From Petralouisia muris (lineage in GTDB: Bacteria; Bacillota; Clostridia; Lachnospirales; Lachnospiraceae), in contig NZ_SRYA01000020.1 in assembly GCF_004793545.1 (NCBI RefSeq), positions 1-64,000 on the forward strand: a stretch of DNA of 64,000 bases, in the 5' to 3' direction. The translations under genes and the position numbers were made by a program. The notes beneath the pieces were generated by a model that did not search any database, had not been told where the DNA came from, and saw nothing but the letters and a program-made list of their open reading frames with translations. Each line of letters opens with the position of its first letter. Position 1 is the first letter of the stretch. Positions 37,139 through 45,317 of this stretch are shown here, one piece after another.

Positions 37139-38466
37139 CGTTTCTCCATATTGGCAAACTTGGTATACTGGGGCAGCCAAACCAGATTAATGGTCCCTAT
37201 GGGGCCGTTTCTCTGCTTGGCAATTATGATTTCCGCAATATTTTTATCCGGCGTATCCTTGTTATAATAATCGTCACGGTAAATAAACATTACCACATCC
37301 GCATCCTGCTCAATAGCCCCTGACTCTCTTAAGTCTGACAGCATGGGTCTGTGATCCGGCCGCTGCTCTACCTGACGGCTCAGCTGGGATAAGGCAATTA
37401 CCGGAACGTTCAATTCTCTGGCAAGCCCTTTTAAGGAACGGGAAATATCCGAAATTTCCTGCTGCCTGGAATCTGATCTGCCAGAGCCGGACATTAATTG
37501 GAGATAGTCGATAATAATTAATTTCAAATCATGCTCCAGTTTGTACTTCCTGCATTTGGAGCGAAGCTCTGAAATGGAAATTCCAGGAGTGTCATCAATA
37601 ATCAATTTGGAACGCCCGATGGTTCCAGCACCTTCTATCAGCTTCTCCCAGTCAGAATCTGCCAGATTGCCGGAACGGAGAAGCTGAGCGTCTACCCGGG
37701 ATTCCAACGAGAAGAGACGGTTCACCAACTGCTCTTTGGACATTTCCAGACTGAAAATCGCAGAGCACAGGTTGCTGTGGAACGCCACATACTGGGCAAT
37801 ATTCAATACAAACGCTGTTTTTCCCATGGAGGGCCTTGCCGCAACCAGAATTAAATCCGAGGGCTGAAGCCCTGAAGTGCGGTAATCCAAATCTACAAAA
37901 CCAGTGGCAATCCCGGTGACATTTCCCTTTGTCTTAGAGGCCTGTTCAATCTTTTCCAGCGCATTAATCACAACCTGCTTGATGGGAACATAATCGCCGC
38001 CGCTTTTATTCTGGAGCAAATCAAAAATCTTTTTCTCCGTATCCGCCATAATATCTTCTAAGCTTTCCCTGCCCAGATAACATTGATTGGCAATTTCTTC
38101 ATTTACCTTAATTAATCGGCGCAGTGTGGCTTTCTCTTTTACAATATTGGCGTAATATTTGATATTGGCGGAGGTAGGCACAGAGGCCACCAGTTCTCCC
38201 ACAAATTCCAGGCTGCTCACTTCTGCGGGAACATCTTTTTCCCGCAGACGGTTCTGGAGCGTTATCATATCCACCGGCTGTTCCTCATTGTAAAGCTCTA
38301 CCATGGTTTCAAACAGGACTCCATACTGCTGATGATAAAAATCCTGCCGGATTAAGATTTCAGAAGCCATAATAATTGCTTCCCTGTCCATAATCATTGC
38401 GCCGATAACTGACTGCTCTGCTTCCAGATTATTGGGCATAATCCGTTTGATCAGATCTTCCTCCAT
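37135..38466 (-). CDS. dnaB: Replicative DNA helicase DnaB
   Basis: Hexameric helicase that unwinds DNA at the replication fork. The 443-residue product has the N-terminal DnaB domain (NNLEAEQSVIGAMIMDREA) and the RecA-like core with Walker A RPSMGKTAFVLNIA, Walker B region IIIDYLQLM, and the DREQDAD-like segment SGAIEQDADVVMFIYRDDYY. GGAGGCATTT precedes the ATG. It lies downstream of rplI in the conserved gdpP-rplI-dnaB order. No intein is present. Confidence 0.97.
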   Translation of the reverse strand: MEEDLIKRIMPNNLEAEQSVIGAMIMDREAIIMASEILIRQDFYHQQYGVLFETMVELYNEEQPVDMITLQNRLREKDVPAEVSSLEFVGELVASVPTSANIKYYANIVKEKATLRRLIKVNEEIANQCYLGRESLEDIMADTEKKIFDLLQNKSGGDYVPIKQVVINALEKIEQASKTKGNVTGIATGFVDLDYRTSGLQPSDLILVAARPSMGKTAFVLNIAQYVAFHSNLCSAIFSLEMSKEQLVNRLFSLESRVDAQLLRSGNLADSDWEKLIEGAGTIGRSKLIIDDTPGISISELRSKCRKYKLEHDLKLIIIDYLQLMSGSGRSDSRQQEISDISRSLKGLARELNVPVIALSQLSRQVEQRPDHRPMLSDLRESGAIEQDADVVMFIYRDDYYNKDTPDKNIAEIIIAKQRNGPIGTINLVWLPQYTKFANMEKR

Positions 38467-38514
38467 AAATGCCTCCTGCTATATTCCTAATCCTGCGCCT
38501 GCCTTATAGGGACA

Positions 38515-38964
38515 CTACGCTTCTTTCACCTTTACCTTCAAGGTTCCTGTTACTTTCGGGTGCAGTTTAATTCCTATTTCATATACGCCCAGAGCTTTCA
38601 GTCCGCCTTCCGGAAGCTGCATTTTCTTCTTGTCCAATTCCATTTGAATCTGCTCTTTTGCCGCCTCTGCGATTTCCTTAGTGGAAACGGAACCGAAGGT
38701 TTTTCCACCTTCTCCTGTTTTAATCGTTACCACTACCTCTTTGCCTGCAATCTCTTCTGCCAGAGCCTTTGCCGTATCCAGATTTTCCTGGGCTACCTTT
38801 TCTTCATGCTGATTCTTTAATTTCAAATCGTTCATATTCTTCTTGGTTGCCTCAATTCCCAGCTTTTTGGGAAAAAGCAGATTTCTTGCATAACCGTCGC
38901 TGACGTTGACTACTTCACCTTTTTTGCCTAATGATTTTACATCTTCTAATAATATTACTTTCAT
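38515..38964 (-). CDS. rplI: 50S ribosomal protein L9
   Basis: A 149-residue ribosomal protein. The N-terminal domain binds 23S rRNA ([28 protein letters not shown] is the signature), a long helix follows, and a C-terminal domain. It overlaps the gdpP stop by 4 bp (ATGA) and precedes dnaB by 48 bp, a conserved Firmicutes operon. Confidence 0.97.
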   Translation of the reverse strand: MKVILLEDVKSLGKKGEVVNVSDGYARNLLFPKKLGIEATKKNMNDLKLKNQHEEKVAQENLDTAKALAEEIAGKEVVVTIKTGEGGKTFGSVSTKEIAEAAKEQIQMELDKKKMQLPEGGLKALGVYEIGIKLHPKVTGTLKVKVKEA

Positions 38965-41015
38965 ACTTCTATGTCTCCTTCCTCCAGCATCTTATCCAAT
39001 GTTACCTGAATTCTCCGCTTCGCTTCTGAAACGGTGCAGTCCTTCATCTGGGCGCCTGCCACATTCAGATGACCTCCGCCACCCAGACGCTCCATAATAA
39101 GCTGTACGTTAATCTCATCAATGGAACGGGAACTGATATATATTTTCTCATTATATTCGGTTAATACGAAAGACGCCTTGATTCCTACAATATTCAGCAG
39201 CTCGTTGGCCGCCTGGGCCCCTGCAATTGTGGGACTTTCCACATCACGATCCGCCGGACAGATGGAAATGGCAAATGCTCCCCGGTACACTTCCGCGTGG
39301 CGCACTGCTTCTGCCCTGGCCTTGTAAGCGGCCATGTCGTCCCGCAAAAGCTTGCGGACTCTGGTTACCTCCGCACCGCACCGCCGCAGATAAGCTGCTG
39401 CCTCAAAGGTCCTCACGCCTGTTTTCGTCATAAAATTATTGGTATCGATCAAAATTCCTGCATAAATACTGTCTGCCTCATTGGGCTTTAGATGAATATT
39501 TTCATTGAAATACTGCAATACTTCCGCCACCATCTCACAAGTGGAAGAAGCGTATGTCTCGATATAAGAAAGCACTGCATTATCTATTACTTCACTGCTC
39601 TGTCTATGGTGGTCAAACACCACAATCGTTTTCGTCTTCTTTAACAATTCCGGACATTCGGTATAATTGGGGCGGTTTGTATCCACTACCACCACCACAC
39701 TCCGGTAATCTGCCATCTCCAATGCCCGTTCACTCCGCACAAACATATCTGCCGGATAGCCCTTTTCCTCTGTAAAGCATTCCTTCATGGGCCGCAGAGA
39801 AGATGTTACTTCATCCAGAACAATATGCGCCTTTTTCCCAAGAACCTGGGCTGCACAGTAAATACCTATGGCCGATCCAAAAGCATCCATATCACTGATA
39901 CTGTGCCCCATAATGAATACTTCTTCCCGGCTCTCTAAAATTTCCCGCAGTGCATGAGCCTTCACCCTTGCTTTTACCCGAGTCATTTTTTCCACTTGTC
40001 TGGACTTGCCGCCGAAATAGGAAATCTTTTCTCCTTCTTTTACTACAACCTGATCGCCGCCTCTGCCCAACGCCAGGTCGATTGCCATACGGGCGTATTC
40101 GTATTTCTGGTTATAGCTGTTTCCGCTGACGCCAACGCCGATACTTAAGGTAACTGCCATCTCATTTCCTACCTTGACCGTTTTGACATCTTCTAAAATA
40201 CTGAATTTATCTTCAATCAGCGCCTCCAGGTATTTCTGCTTAAACGCAACAAAATATTTGTCTTTTTCAATCTTTTTAATAATACTGTCCCGATCAGAAA
40301 AATATTTGCTTACCTTACGATCCACCAAAGCTACCAGCAGAGAACGTTTTACTTCCTCTACGCTTTCTAAGGCTTCCTCATAATTATCAATATAAATCAG
40401 CATTGCTACCAACTGCTGATCACGGATTTCCTGAATACTTTCATGAAGCTCCGTCTCGTCAAAAAGGTAGAGCGCCGTAAGGAACTGATCCTTTTGCTCT
40501 AGTTCAATCAAATTCCCTTCTGCCGTTTCCTCATCGAAATAGATCTTCCCCACACTTGCCCGGTAAACCCGATCTTTCCATTCTACCTTAATATGGTCGT
40601 TGTGCTCCTCTTTTTCCAGAAGTTCTCTGGTAATAGACGGAAAGATTGTGGCAATAGACTTATGGTATTCCTTATCCTTTTCCGTAATACGGGAAAAGGT
40701 TTCATTCATCCACAAAATCTTACTGTTATAATCCAGCAGCGCATATGGTATCTCAAATTCGTTCAGCAGCTTTTTCTGAACGGTGCCGTACTGAGTGGCA
40801 AAACTGATTACCTCATTGCGCATAGCAGATTTGTTGGCCAGGAAAATTCCCAGCATAATCAGGAAATACAATGCTGCAAATACAGAGACACAGATTCCGG
40901 CAGTCCTGTCAAAATAATATAAGGGGATATTCATCAATACAAGTAAAATAGTCAGCATCAAGGGCCAGTTCATATAGTTCTTTAACGGGCCTCCAGGGTG
41001 ATTTTTTTTCTTCAT
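38961..41015 (-). CDS. gdpP: GdpP-type cyclic di-AMP phosphodiesterase (DHH family)
   Basis: Hydrolyses cyclic di-AMP to pApA. The 684-residue membrane protein has two N-terminal membrane segments (about residues 15-58), a PAS-like region (about 85-150), a degenerate GGDEF domain (about 175-300), then the DHH/DHHA1 domains. The DHH motifs are [21 protein letters not shown] and VVFDHHRQ; the DHHA1 site is [23 protein letters not shown] lies before the ATG, with a good promoter upstream. Members of this class also bind heme or ppGpp, so they tie cyclic di-AMP to osmotic and wall state. Confidence 0.95.
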   Translation of the reverse strand: MKKKNHPGGPLKNYMNWPLMLTILLVLMNIPLYYFDRTAGICVSVFAALYFLIMLGIFLANKSAMRNEVISFATQYGTVQKKLLNEFEIPYALLDYNSKILWMNETFSRITEKDKEYHKSIATIFPSITRELLEKEEHNDHIKVEWKDRVYRASVGKIYFDEETAEGNLIELEQKDQFLTALYLFDETELHESIQEIRDQQLVAMLIYIDNYEEALESVEEVKRSLLVALVDRKVSKYFSDRDSIIKKIEKDKYFVAFKQKYLEALIEDKFSILEDVKTVKVGNEMAVTLSIGVGVSGNSYNQKYEYARMAIDLALGRGGDQVVVKEGEKISYFGGKSRQVEKMTRVKARVKAHALREILESREEVFIMGHSISDMDAFGSAIGIYCAAQVLGKKAHIVLDEVTSSLRPMKECFTEEKGYPADMFVRSERALEMADYRSVVVVVDTNRPNYTECPELLKKTKTIVVFDHHRQSSEVIDNAVLSYIETYASSTCEMVAEVLQYFNENIHLKPNEADSIYAGILIDTNNFMTKTGVRTFEAAAYLRRCGAEVTRVRKLLRDDMAAYKARAEAVRHAEVYRGAFAISICPADRDVESPTIAGAQAANELLNIVGIKASFVLTEYNEKIYISSRSIDEINVQLIMERLGGGGHLNVAGAQMKDCTVSEAKRRIQVTLDKMLEEGDIEV

Positions 41016-41397
41016 TTATCTTCCTACCTTTGTTGTTCTCACTTATATTTCAGGTTTCCATTCCACAAAGGCAGTGCAGGAATTGCTTTCTGTACTGCCT
41101 ATTGTTTTCGTCCTATTATACCACCTCCTCTTAATTCTTACAATAACCGTTTTCTGTTCCCCGAAAAACCGGTATATTGCAGGATTTTACAGGGTTTTTA
41201 ATGAGCGGAGAAAAATTTTCACTGCAAAAAGTCTCATTCCCTCTCTGTCTGGAAAGATAAACCATTATCTTTGTGCCGTTTCTATGGTTCAAATCAAATC
41301 TTTTCTACAGCATTCACTTCATTGCATTTTACTAAAATTATATAATTTAGGACGCCCCAGAACAAGACGTCCAAAAAGAGATTTTTATATTTCGTTA
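41016..41397. other. Intergenic region between gdpP and dacF
   Basis: About 380 bases. It holds the gdpP promoter and leader. A hairpin (GGCAGTGCAG, 10-base spacer, CTGTACTGCC, 41069-41098) lies in the leader on the gdpP strand. A short GGACG/CGTCC stem at 41351-41373 may be the end signal of dacF, but the stem is short. Nothing else is visible. Confidence 0.6.
41115..41143 (-). promoter_or_regulatory. Sigma-A promoter for gdpP-rplI-dnaB
   Basis: On the minus strand, TTGTAA (41143-41138) and TATAAT (41120-41115) are separated by 17 bases, a near-consensus promoter. The predicted transcript starts near 41108, giving a leader of about 90 bases before gdpP. Confidence 0.85.
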
Positions 41398-42771
41398 TTA
41401 TTTCCAGTCTTTTTTCTTTTTAAATTTAAGATCCTTATAGCTCATTTTCCGCTGCCTTCTGCACTCAAGCTTATACTTAATCAAATAAAAATTATCCACA
41501 AATTTATATATTCCAAACCCAATTCCAATCAACAGCGCTACAGCCAATACTCCTAATATAATATATTTGACATTAATATTTACTACTACTTTATCTTCTT
41601 GAGCCTCTTCCTCTTTTTCCTCTTTTTCTGCTTTCCGGAACTTATATTCAGATACCTTTGCCCCGGTTATTTCAATGTCTGTCCCTCCCACAGACCGTCC
41701 GGCATAAGTATACTGAATATTTCCGATTACATCTTTTGAGTTATTAATTTCAACTATTTCCGGCACAGCATCCGTAAATTCCACTGCCTTAGGCAGAACA
41801 ATACATCCCTCTTTATTTAAACCCACAAAAGATTCTTCATTTTCAAATATCTTATTTTCTTTAATATTCTGAGAGTAATTTTTCTCATTTTCCGCTACAT
41901 TCCAAAGCTGAAAATTCTCAAAACAATAATCAAAAAGTGTTCTGGTATCCTGATAATGATTCGGCGCCTGTTCTTTCATTACCACACAAATTAAAGTCAT
42001 ACCGTCCTTTTCGGCAAAGGTAGCCAAGGTGCTCCCGGCCACGCTGGTATATCCTGTTTTGCCGCCGATACAATAATCATACAGATATTGAGTATCCCCC
42101 TGGTAATTTGTCAGCATCTTATGATGATTAATCAGGTAAGTTTCTTCTTCATGCTTATTAGTAGAAGGAATCGTATGGCGCTTTGTACTGACAATCATAC
42201 GGAAAATATCATTTTTTAAAGCTTCCTTGGATATCAGCGCCATATCATAAGCGCTTGTCCAATGTTCTTCATCCGGCAGACCATGGGGGTTATTGAAATG
42301 CGTATCTTTGCAGCCTAATTCCTTAGCCTTATCATTCATCAATTTAATGAAATCATCATAATCCTTACCAACATGCTCTGCAATCGCGTAGCCGCATTCA
42401 TTGGCAGACGCCAGCATCAGGCCATACAGGCATTCCTCCATAGTCATAACTTCATCTACGTCTCTGGAGATGCCGGAACCATCTGTCTGATAGACTGCAT
42501 TTTTCGAAAAAGTCACTTCTTCATCCAAATTACTGTTTTCAACTGCTAATAAACTTGTCATGATCTTTGTAATACTTGCAGGATATGACTGCTGATGAGA
42601 ATTCTTTTCATATAAAACAGTTCCTGTGGACGCCTCCATAACAATCGCCGATTCTCCTGCAATCTGTGGACCTTCCGGCCAATACTCTTCCGCCTGGACA
42701 GTCATAAAATTCATCTGAAAGAGACTTACAGCCCCTAAAACCAGACCTGCCCATTTCTTTCTCTTTTTCAT
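41398..42771 (-). CDS. dacF: D-alanyl-D-alanine carboxypeptidase (DacF/PBP5 type)
   Basis: Low-molecular-mass penicillin-binding protein that removes the terminal D-Ala from wall stem peptides. The 457-residue product has a signal peptide (residues 1-27), the serine nucleophile motif SITK, the second motif SAN (ASANECGYAIAEH), and KTGYTSVAGS. A C-terminal membrane segment (about residues 405-430, IILGVLAVALLIGIGFGIY) with a basic tail anchors it, different from the usual amphipathic anchor. AAGGAG lies before the ATG. Its promoter is shared with trmB, divergently. Confidence 0.93.
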   Translation of the reverse strand: MKKRKKWAGLVLGAVSLFQMNFMTVQAEEYWPEGPQIAGESAIVMEASTGTVLYEKNSHQQSYPASITKIMTSLLAVENSNLDEEVTFSKNAVYQTDGSGISRDVDEVMTMEECLYGLMLASANECGYAIAEHVGKDYDDFIKLMNDKAKELGCKDTHFNNPHGLPDEEHWTSAYDMALISKEALKNDIFRMIVSTKRHTIPSTNKHEEETYLINHHKMLTNYQGDTQYLYDYCIGGKTGYTSVAGSTLATFAEKDGMTLICVVMKEQAPNHYQDTRTLFDYCFENFQLWNVAENEKNYSQNIKENKIFENEESFVGLNKEGCIVLPKAVEFTDAVPEIVEINNSKDVIGNIQYTYAGRSVGGTDIEITGAKVSEYKFRKAEKEEKEEEAQEDKVVVNINVKYIILGVLAVALLIGIGFGIYKFVDNFYLIKYKLECRRQRKMSYKDLKFKKKKDWK

Positions 42772-42898
42772 GAAATTTTCTCCTTAAGTTCTCCTGCAGA
42801 CTGTATGAACTATTCAGAATCGTCAGTCTGCCGCATCTTTGTTTTGATATTTTACAAAATATCACATTTATTTTACAAATCTGTTACAAGTTTCATAT

Positions 42899-42948
42899 AG
42901 TATAACATATTGAAAGTTGCGTTGCAACTTCTGGTATGGTATTATAAC
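42899..42948. promoter_or_regulatory. Back-to-back promoters of dacF and trmB sharing one -35 element
   Basis: TTGCAA at 42922-42927 is self-complementary and sits inside the palindrome AAGTTGC-GTT-GCAACTT. On the minus strand it is followed by 17 bases and TATACT (42904-42899), a good dacF promoter. On the plus strand TATAAC (42943-42948) at 15 bases, or TTGCGT with TATTAT at 17 bases, serves trmB. The palindrome could also be an operator. Confidence 0.7.
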
Positions 42949-42976
42949 TTTATTATATCAATTTTCGGAGGTATTT

Positions 42977-43615
42977 ATGAGATTAAGAAATATCCCGGGT
43001 TCCAGGGAAGCCATTGCCGAAAGCCATTGGTGCATCCAGGAACCGGAACAGTATAAAGGAAACTGGCAGCAGGTTTTTTGCAGCGGCAATCCCATCCATA
43101 TTGAAATCGGCATGGGAAAAGGGCAGTTTCTAATGACTCTTGCAAAGCAAAATCCCGGCATAAATTATATCGGCATTGAAAAATATTCCAGCGTCCTCCT
43201 TCGGGCTCTTCAGAAAATGGAAGAAGAACCTCTGGAAAATATCCGCTTTATCCGAATGGAGGCAGAGACCATCTGCGATATTTTTCAGGAAAATGAGATA
43301 GCGAAAATCTATCTGAACTTTTCCGATCCCTGGCCGAAAGACCGTCATGCAAAACGGAGACTTACTTCCCGGCAGTTTTTTGCCCGCTACAATTCCATTT
43401 TAGCAAAAGAAGGTAACGTGGAATTTAAAACGGACAACCGGGAACTTTTTGATTTTTCCCTGGAGGAAGTAAAAGAAGCAGGATGGAAGTTAGACGGAAT
43501 CACCCGGGATCTGCACCGGGACGAAAGTATGAATGCCGGAAATGTCATGACAGAATACGAAGAGCGTTTTTCATCTATGGGAAATTCTATTTACAAATTG
43601 ATTGCATCCAGATAA
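42977..43615 (+). CDS. trmB: tRNA (guanine-N7)-methyltransferase
   Basis: Adds the N7 methyl group to G46 in the tRNA variable loop using SAM. The 212-residue product has HIEIGMGKGQFL (SAM-binding), NYIGIEKYSSV, and the catalytic FSDPWPKDRHAKRRL motif with the conserved Asp. The ATG at 42977 follows CGGAGGT. It is the first gene of a short plus-strand unit. Confidence 0.96.
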   Translation: MRLRNIPGSREAIAESHWCIQEPEQYKGNWQQVFCSGNPIHIEIGMGKGQFLMTLAKQNPGINYIGIEKYSSVLLRALQKMEEEPLENIRFIRMEAETICDIFQENEIAKIYLNFSDPWPKDRHAKRRLTSRQFFARYNSILAKEGNVEFKTDNRELFDFSLEEVKEAGWKLDGITRDLHRDESMNAGNVMTEYEERFSSMGNSIYKLIASR

Positions 43616-43669
43616 GAGAAAGCGTATAATAAAATTGTTCCAGGTTTTCAGCATGTAAAGGAGTATATT

Positions 43670-43891
43670 ATGAAAAGTACAAAATTAATTGCCCCAGTGA
43701 TTATTACAGTAATTCTGATGCTGTTTTTGCTTAGTTACTTTTTCTTATGGACGATTTTGCCTGTACCTGCTGTCATAAAAATTGTATTTCTCCTGGCTCT
43801 GTTGGCCCTTATGGGCGTTTCAGTGTACAACTTAGTGGAAAGAATTCAAGAGATAAGGAGCGGTGAAGAAGATGATCTTAGTAAATACTGA
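43670..43891 (+). CDS. Small two-segment membrane protein
   Basis: A 73-residue protein of unknown function. Two membrane segments lie at about residues 7-30 and 34-55 with a short loop (PVPAV). The C-terminus is charged and cytoplasmic-looking (ERIQEIRSGEEDD). AAAGGAG precedes the ATG. Its 3' end overlaps the YbjQ-type gene by 20 bp, so the two are coupled. Confidence 0.8.
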   Translation: MKSTKLIAPVIITVILMLFLLSYFFLWTILPVPAVIKIVFLLALLALMGVSVYNLVERIQEIRSGEEDDLSKY

Positions 43892-44186
43892 TTATATTAC
43901 CGGCAAAGAGCTTGAAATGCTCGGCCTGGTAAAAGGAAGCACGATTCAGTCCAAAAATATCGGACGTGACATTACCCAGGGCTTTAAAACCATTGTTGGA
44001 GGCGAATTGAAAGCTTACAACGAAATGATGAATGAAGCAAGGGCCCTTGCCACCAAGCGTATGGTGGAAGAAGCAACCGCTTTAAAAGCAGACGCGATTG
44101 TGAACATCCGGTATGCTTCTTCTGCGATTATGCAGGGAGCTGCTGAAGTAATTGCTTATGGAACGGCAGTAAGATTTACCAATTAG
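43872..44186 (+). CDS. UPF0145/YbjQ-family protein
   Basis: A 104-residue cytoplasmic protein. TDYITGKELEMLGLVKGSTIQ, DITQGFKTIVGGELKAYNEMM and ADAIVNIRYASS match the YbjQ family, small proteins that form oligomeric rings and are often called heavy-metal-binding. Function is unproven. The ATG at 43872 is used because AAGGAG is 11 bases upstream; the frame's GTG at 43863 is too close. The family is often next to a membrane protein, as here. Confidence 0.9.
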   Translation: MILVNTDYITGKELEMLGLVKGSTIQSKNIGRDITQGFKTIVGGELKAYNEMMNEARALATKRMVEEATALKADAIVNIRYASSAIMQGAAEVIAYGTAVRFTN

Positions 44187-44240
44187 AAAGCTTCGCCTGT
44201 TTTTATATCAGGTCCTTAGAAATAATTCAGGAAACAAAAG

Positions 44241-44287
44241 CTGCGGGACTGTCCTTCGTTTCATCAAAGGACAATCCCGCAGTTTTT
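44241..44287. terminator. Bidirectional terminator after the YbjQ-type gene
   Basis: CTGCGGGACTGTCCTT at 44241-44256 pairs with 44267-44282 with one G-T pair over 16 bases. TTTTT follows at 44283-44287 on the plus strand, and CTTTTG lies on the minus side, so it serves both the YbjQ-type gene and the gene at 44333. Confidence 0.9.
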
Positions 44288-44332
44288 GTGTATCAAGTGC
44301 ATATATTTGGCAGCAAGCGGCTTTCCCGCCTT

Positions 44333-45239
44333 TTATAAGAATACAATCTCCTGCTTTCCTGCGTCCACCCGGACACGGGCGCCATAAGGCAGGATCGCTC
44401 TGGGCAGTGCATGTCCAACATTCACATTATACAGAATCGGCAAATCTTTATCCCGAAACATTTCCAAATAAACTTTCTTATATTCTTCATAATACTGCTC
44501 ATCCTGGGGCTTGCCCACAATCATCCCGTTAGCGCCCTCAAATACCCCTGCCCGTTCCAGAGATTGCAGCTCTGTAAACAGCAATTCGGGCGAAGGTTTT
44601 TCCTCACAGGTTTCCAAAAAAACAATTTTCCCTTTCCACTCTTCTTTTTTGGGAAAAATATGATATTTCCGGCAAATTTCCCCTTCTTCTTTATATCGTT
44701 TGGACTCCAGCATGTCATACATGGATTCCAGGCAGCCGCCGAGTAATTCTCCCTCAAAAACCTGAGTTCCCTGGAGCAGCTCATATCCATGGATTTCCTT
44801 ATGGGAACTGTGGTCGCTCCCAAGTGCGGCCTTGGAAAAATCTACCCGTTCCTCATACCAAACCCCACTTGGGCGGATCACCTGAAATCCATGGAAACAG
44901 CTTAGGGGAATTCTGTACCGCCTGGATAAACTCTGTATCCTCCATCAGATAAGGCAGCAGTCGGAATGTGTCATCCCCGCCGATTGCAGTGATAATCCCC
45001 TGAATGGAATCATCCAAAAAAGCCTGTTTCAAATCTTCCGCTCGCTTTTGGGGATGCTTGTCCAGATAATCTTCTCCTTTCAGGGAATTCGGCATAAACA
45101 CCGGGATAAGCCCGAATCCTTCCATGCGTTTCCTGCCGATTTCCAGGCTGTGGCTGCAGTATTCTTCTCCCATCTTTCCGCTGGAAAGGCTGACAACTGC
45201 GATACGGTCTCCGGGTTTTAAATAGTTTGGCTTTATCAT
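44333..45239 (-). pseudogene. S66-family LD-carboxypeptidase, internally deleted and frameshifted
   Basis: Two out-of-frame halves match one S66 (LdcA/MccF) peptidase. The N-terminal half (45239-44853) has KPGDRIAVVSLSSG and AIGGDDTFRLLPYL, then stops after PKLFPWISGDPP. The C-terminal half (44881-44333) starts at PSGVWYEERVDF and has LLGGCLESM, IVFLETCEEKPSP and NVNVGHALPRAILPYGA. Family members carry a GxSD motif directly after PKLF, taken to hold the catalytic serine, and some 70 more residues; these are absent here. The gene is therefore a deletion plus frame change and is not expected to be active. Confidence 0.88.
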
Positions 45240-45317
45240 TTTGATTCTCCTTTGCCGACTTATTTTGATTCATTGAATTTTACCCTGCCGGAACTGTCTG
45301 GCAAATGCAGTAATGCG

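Noticed and set aside
41016-41397. Riboswitch or cyclic di-AMP-type RNA in the gdpP leader
   Set aside because: The leader is about 90 bases with one simple hairpin. No ydaO-type or other riboswitch conserved core could be seen.
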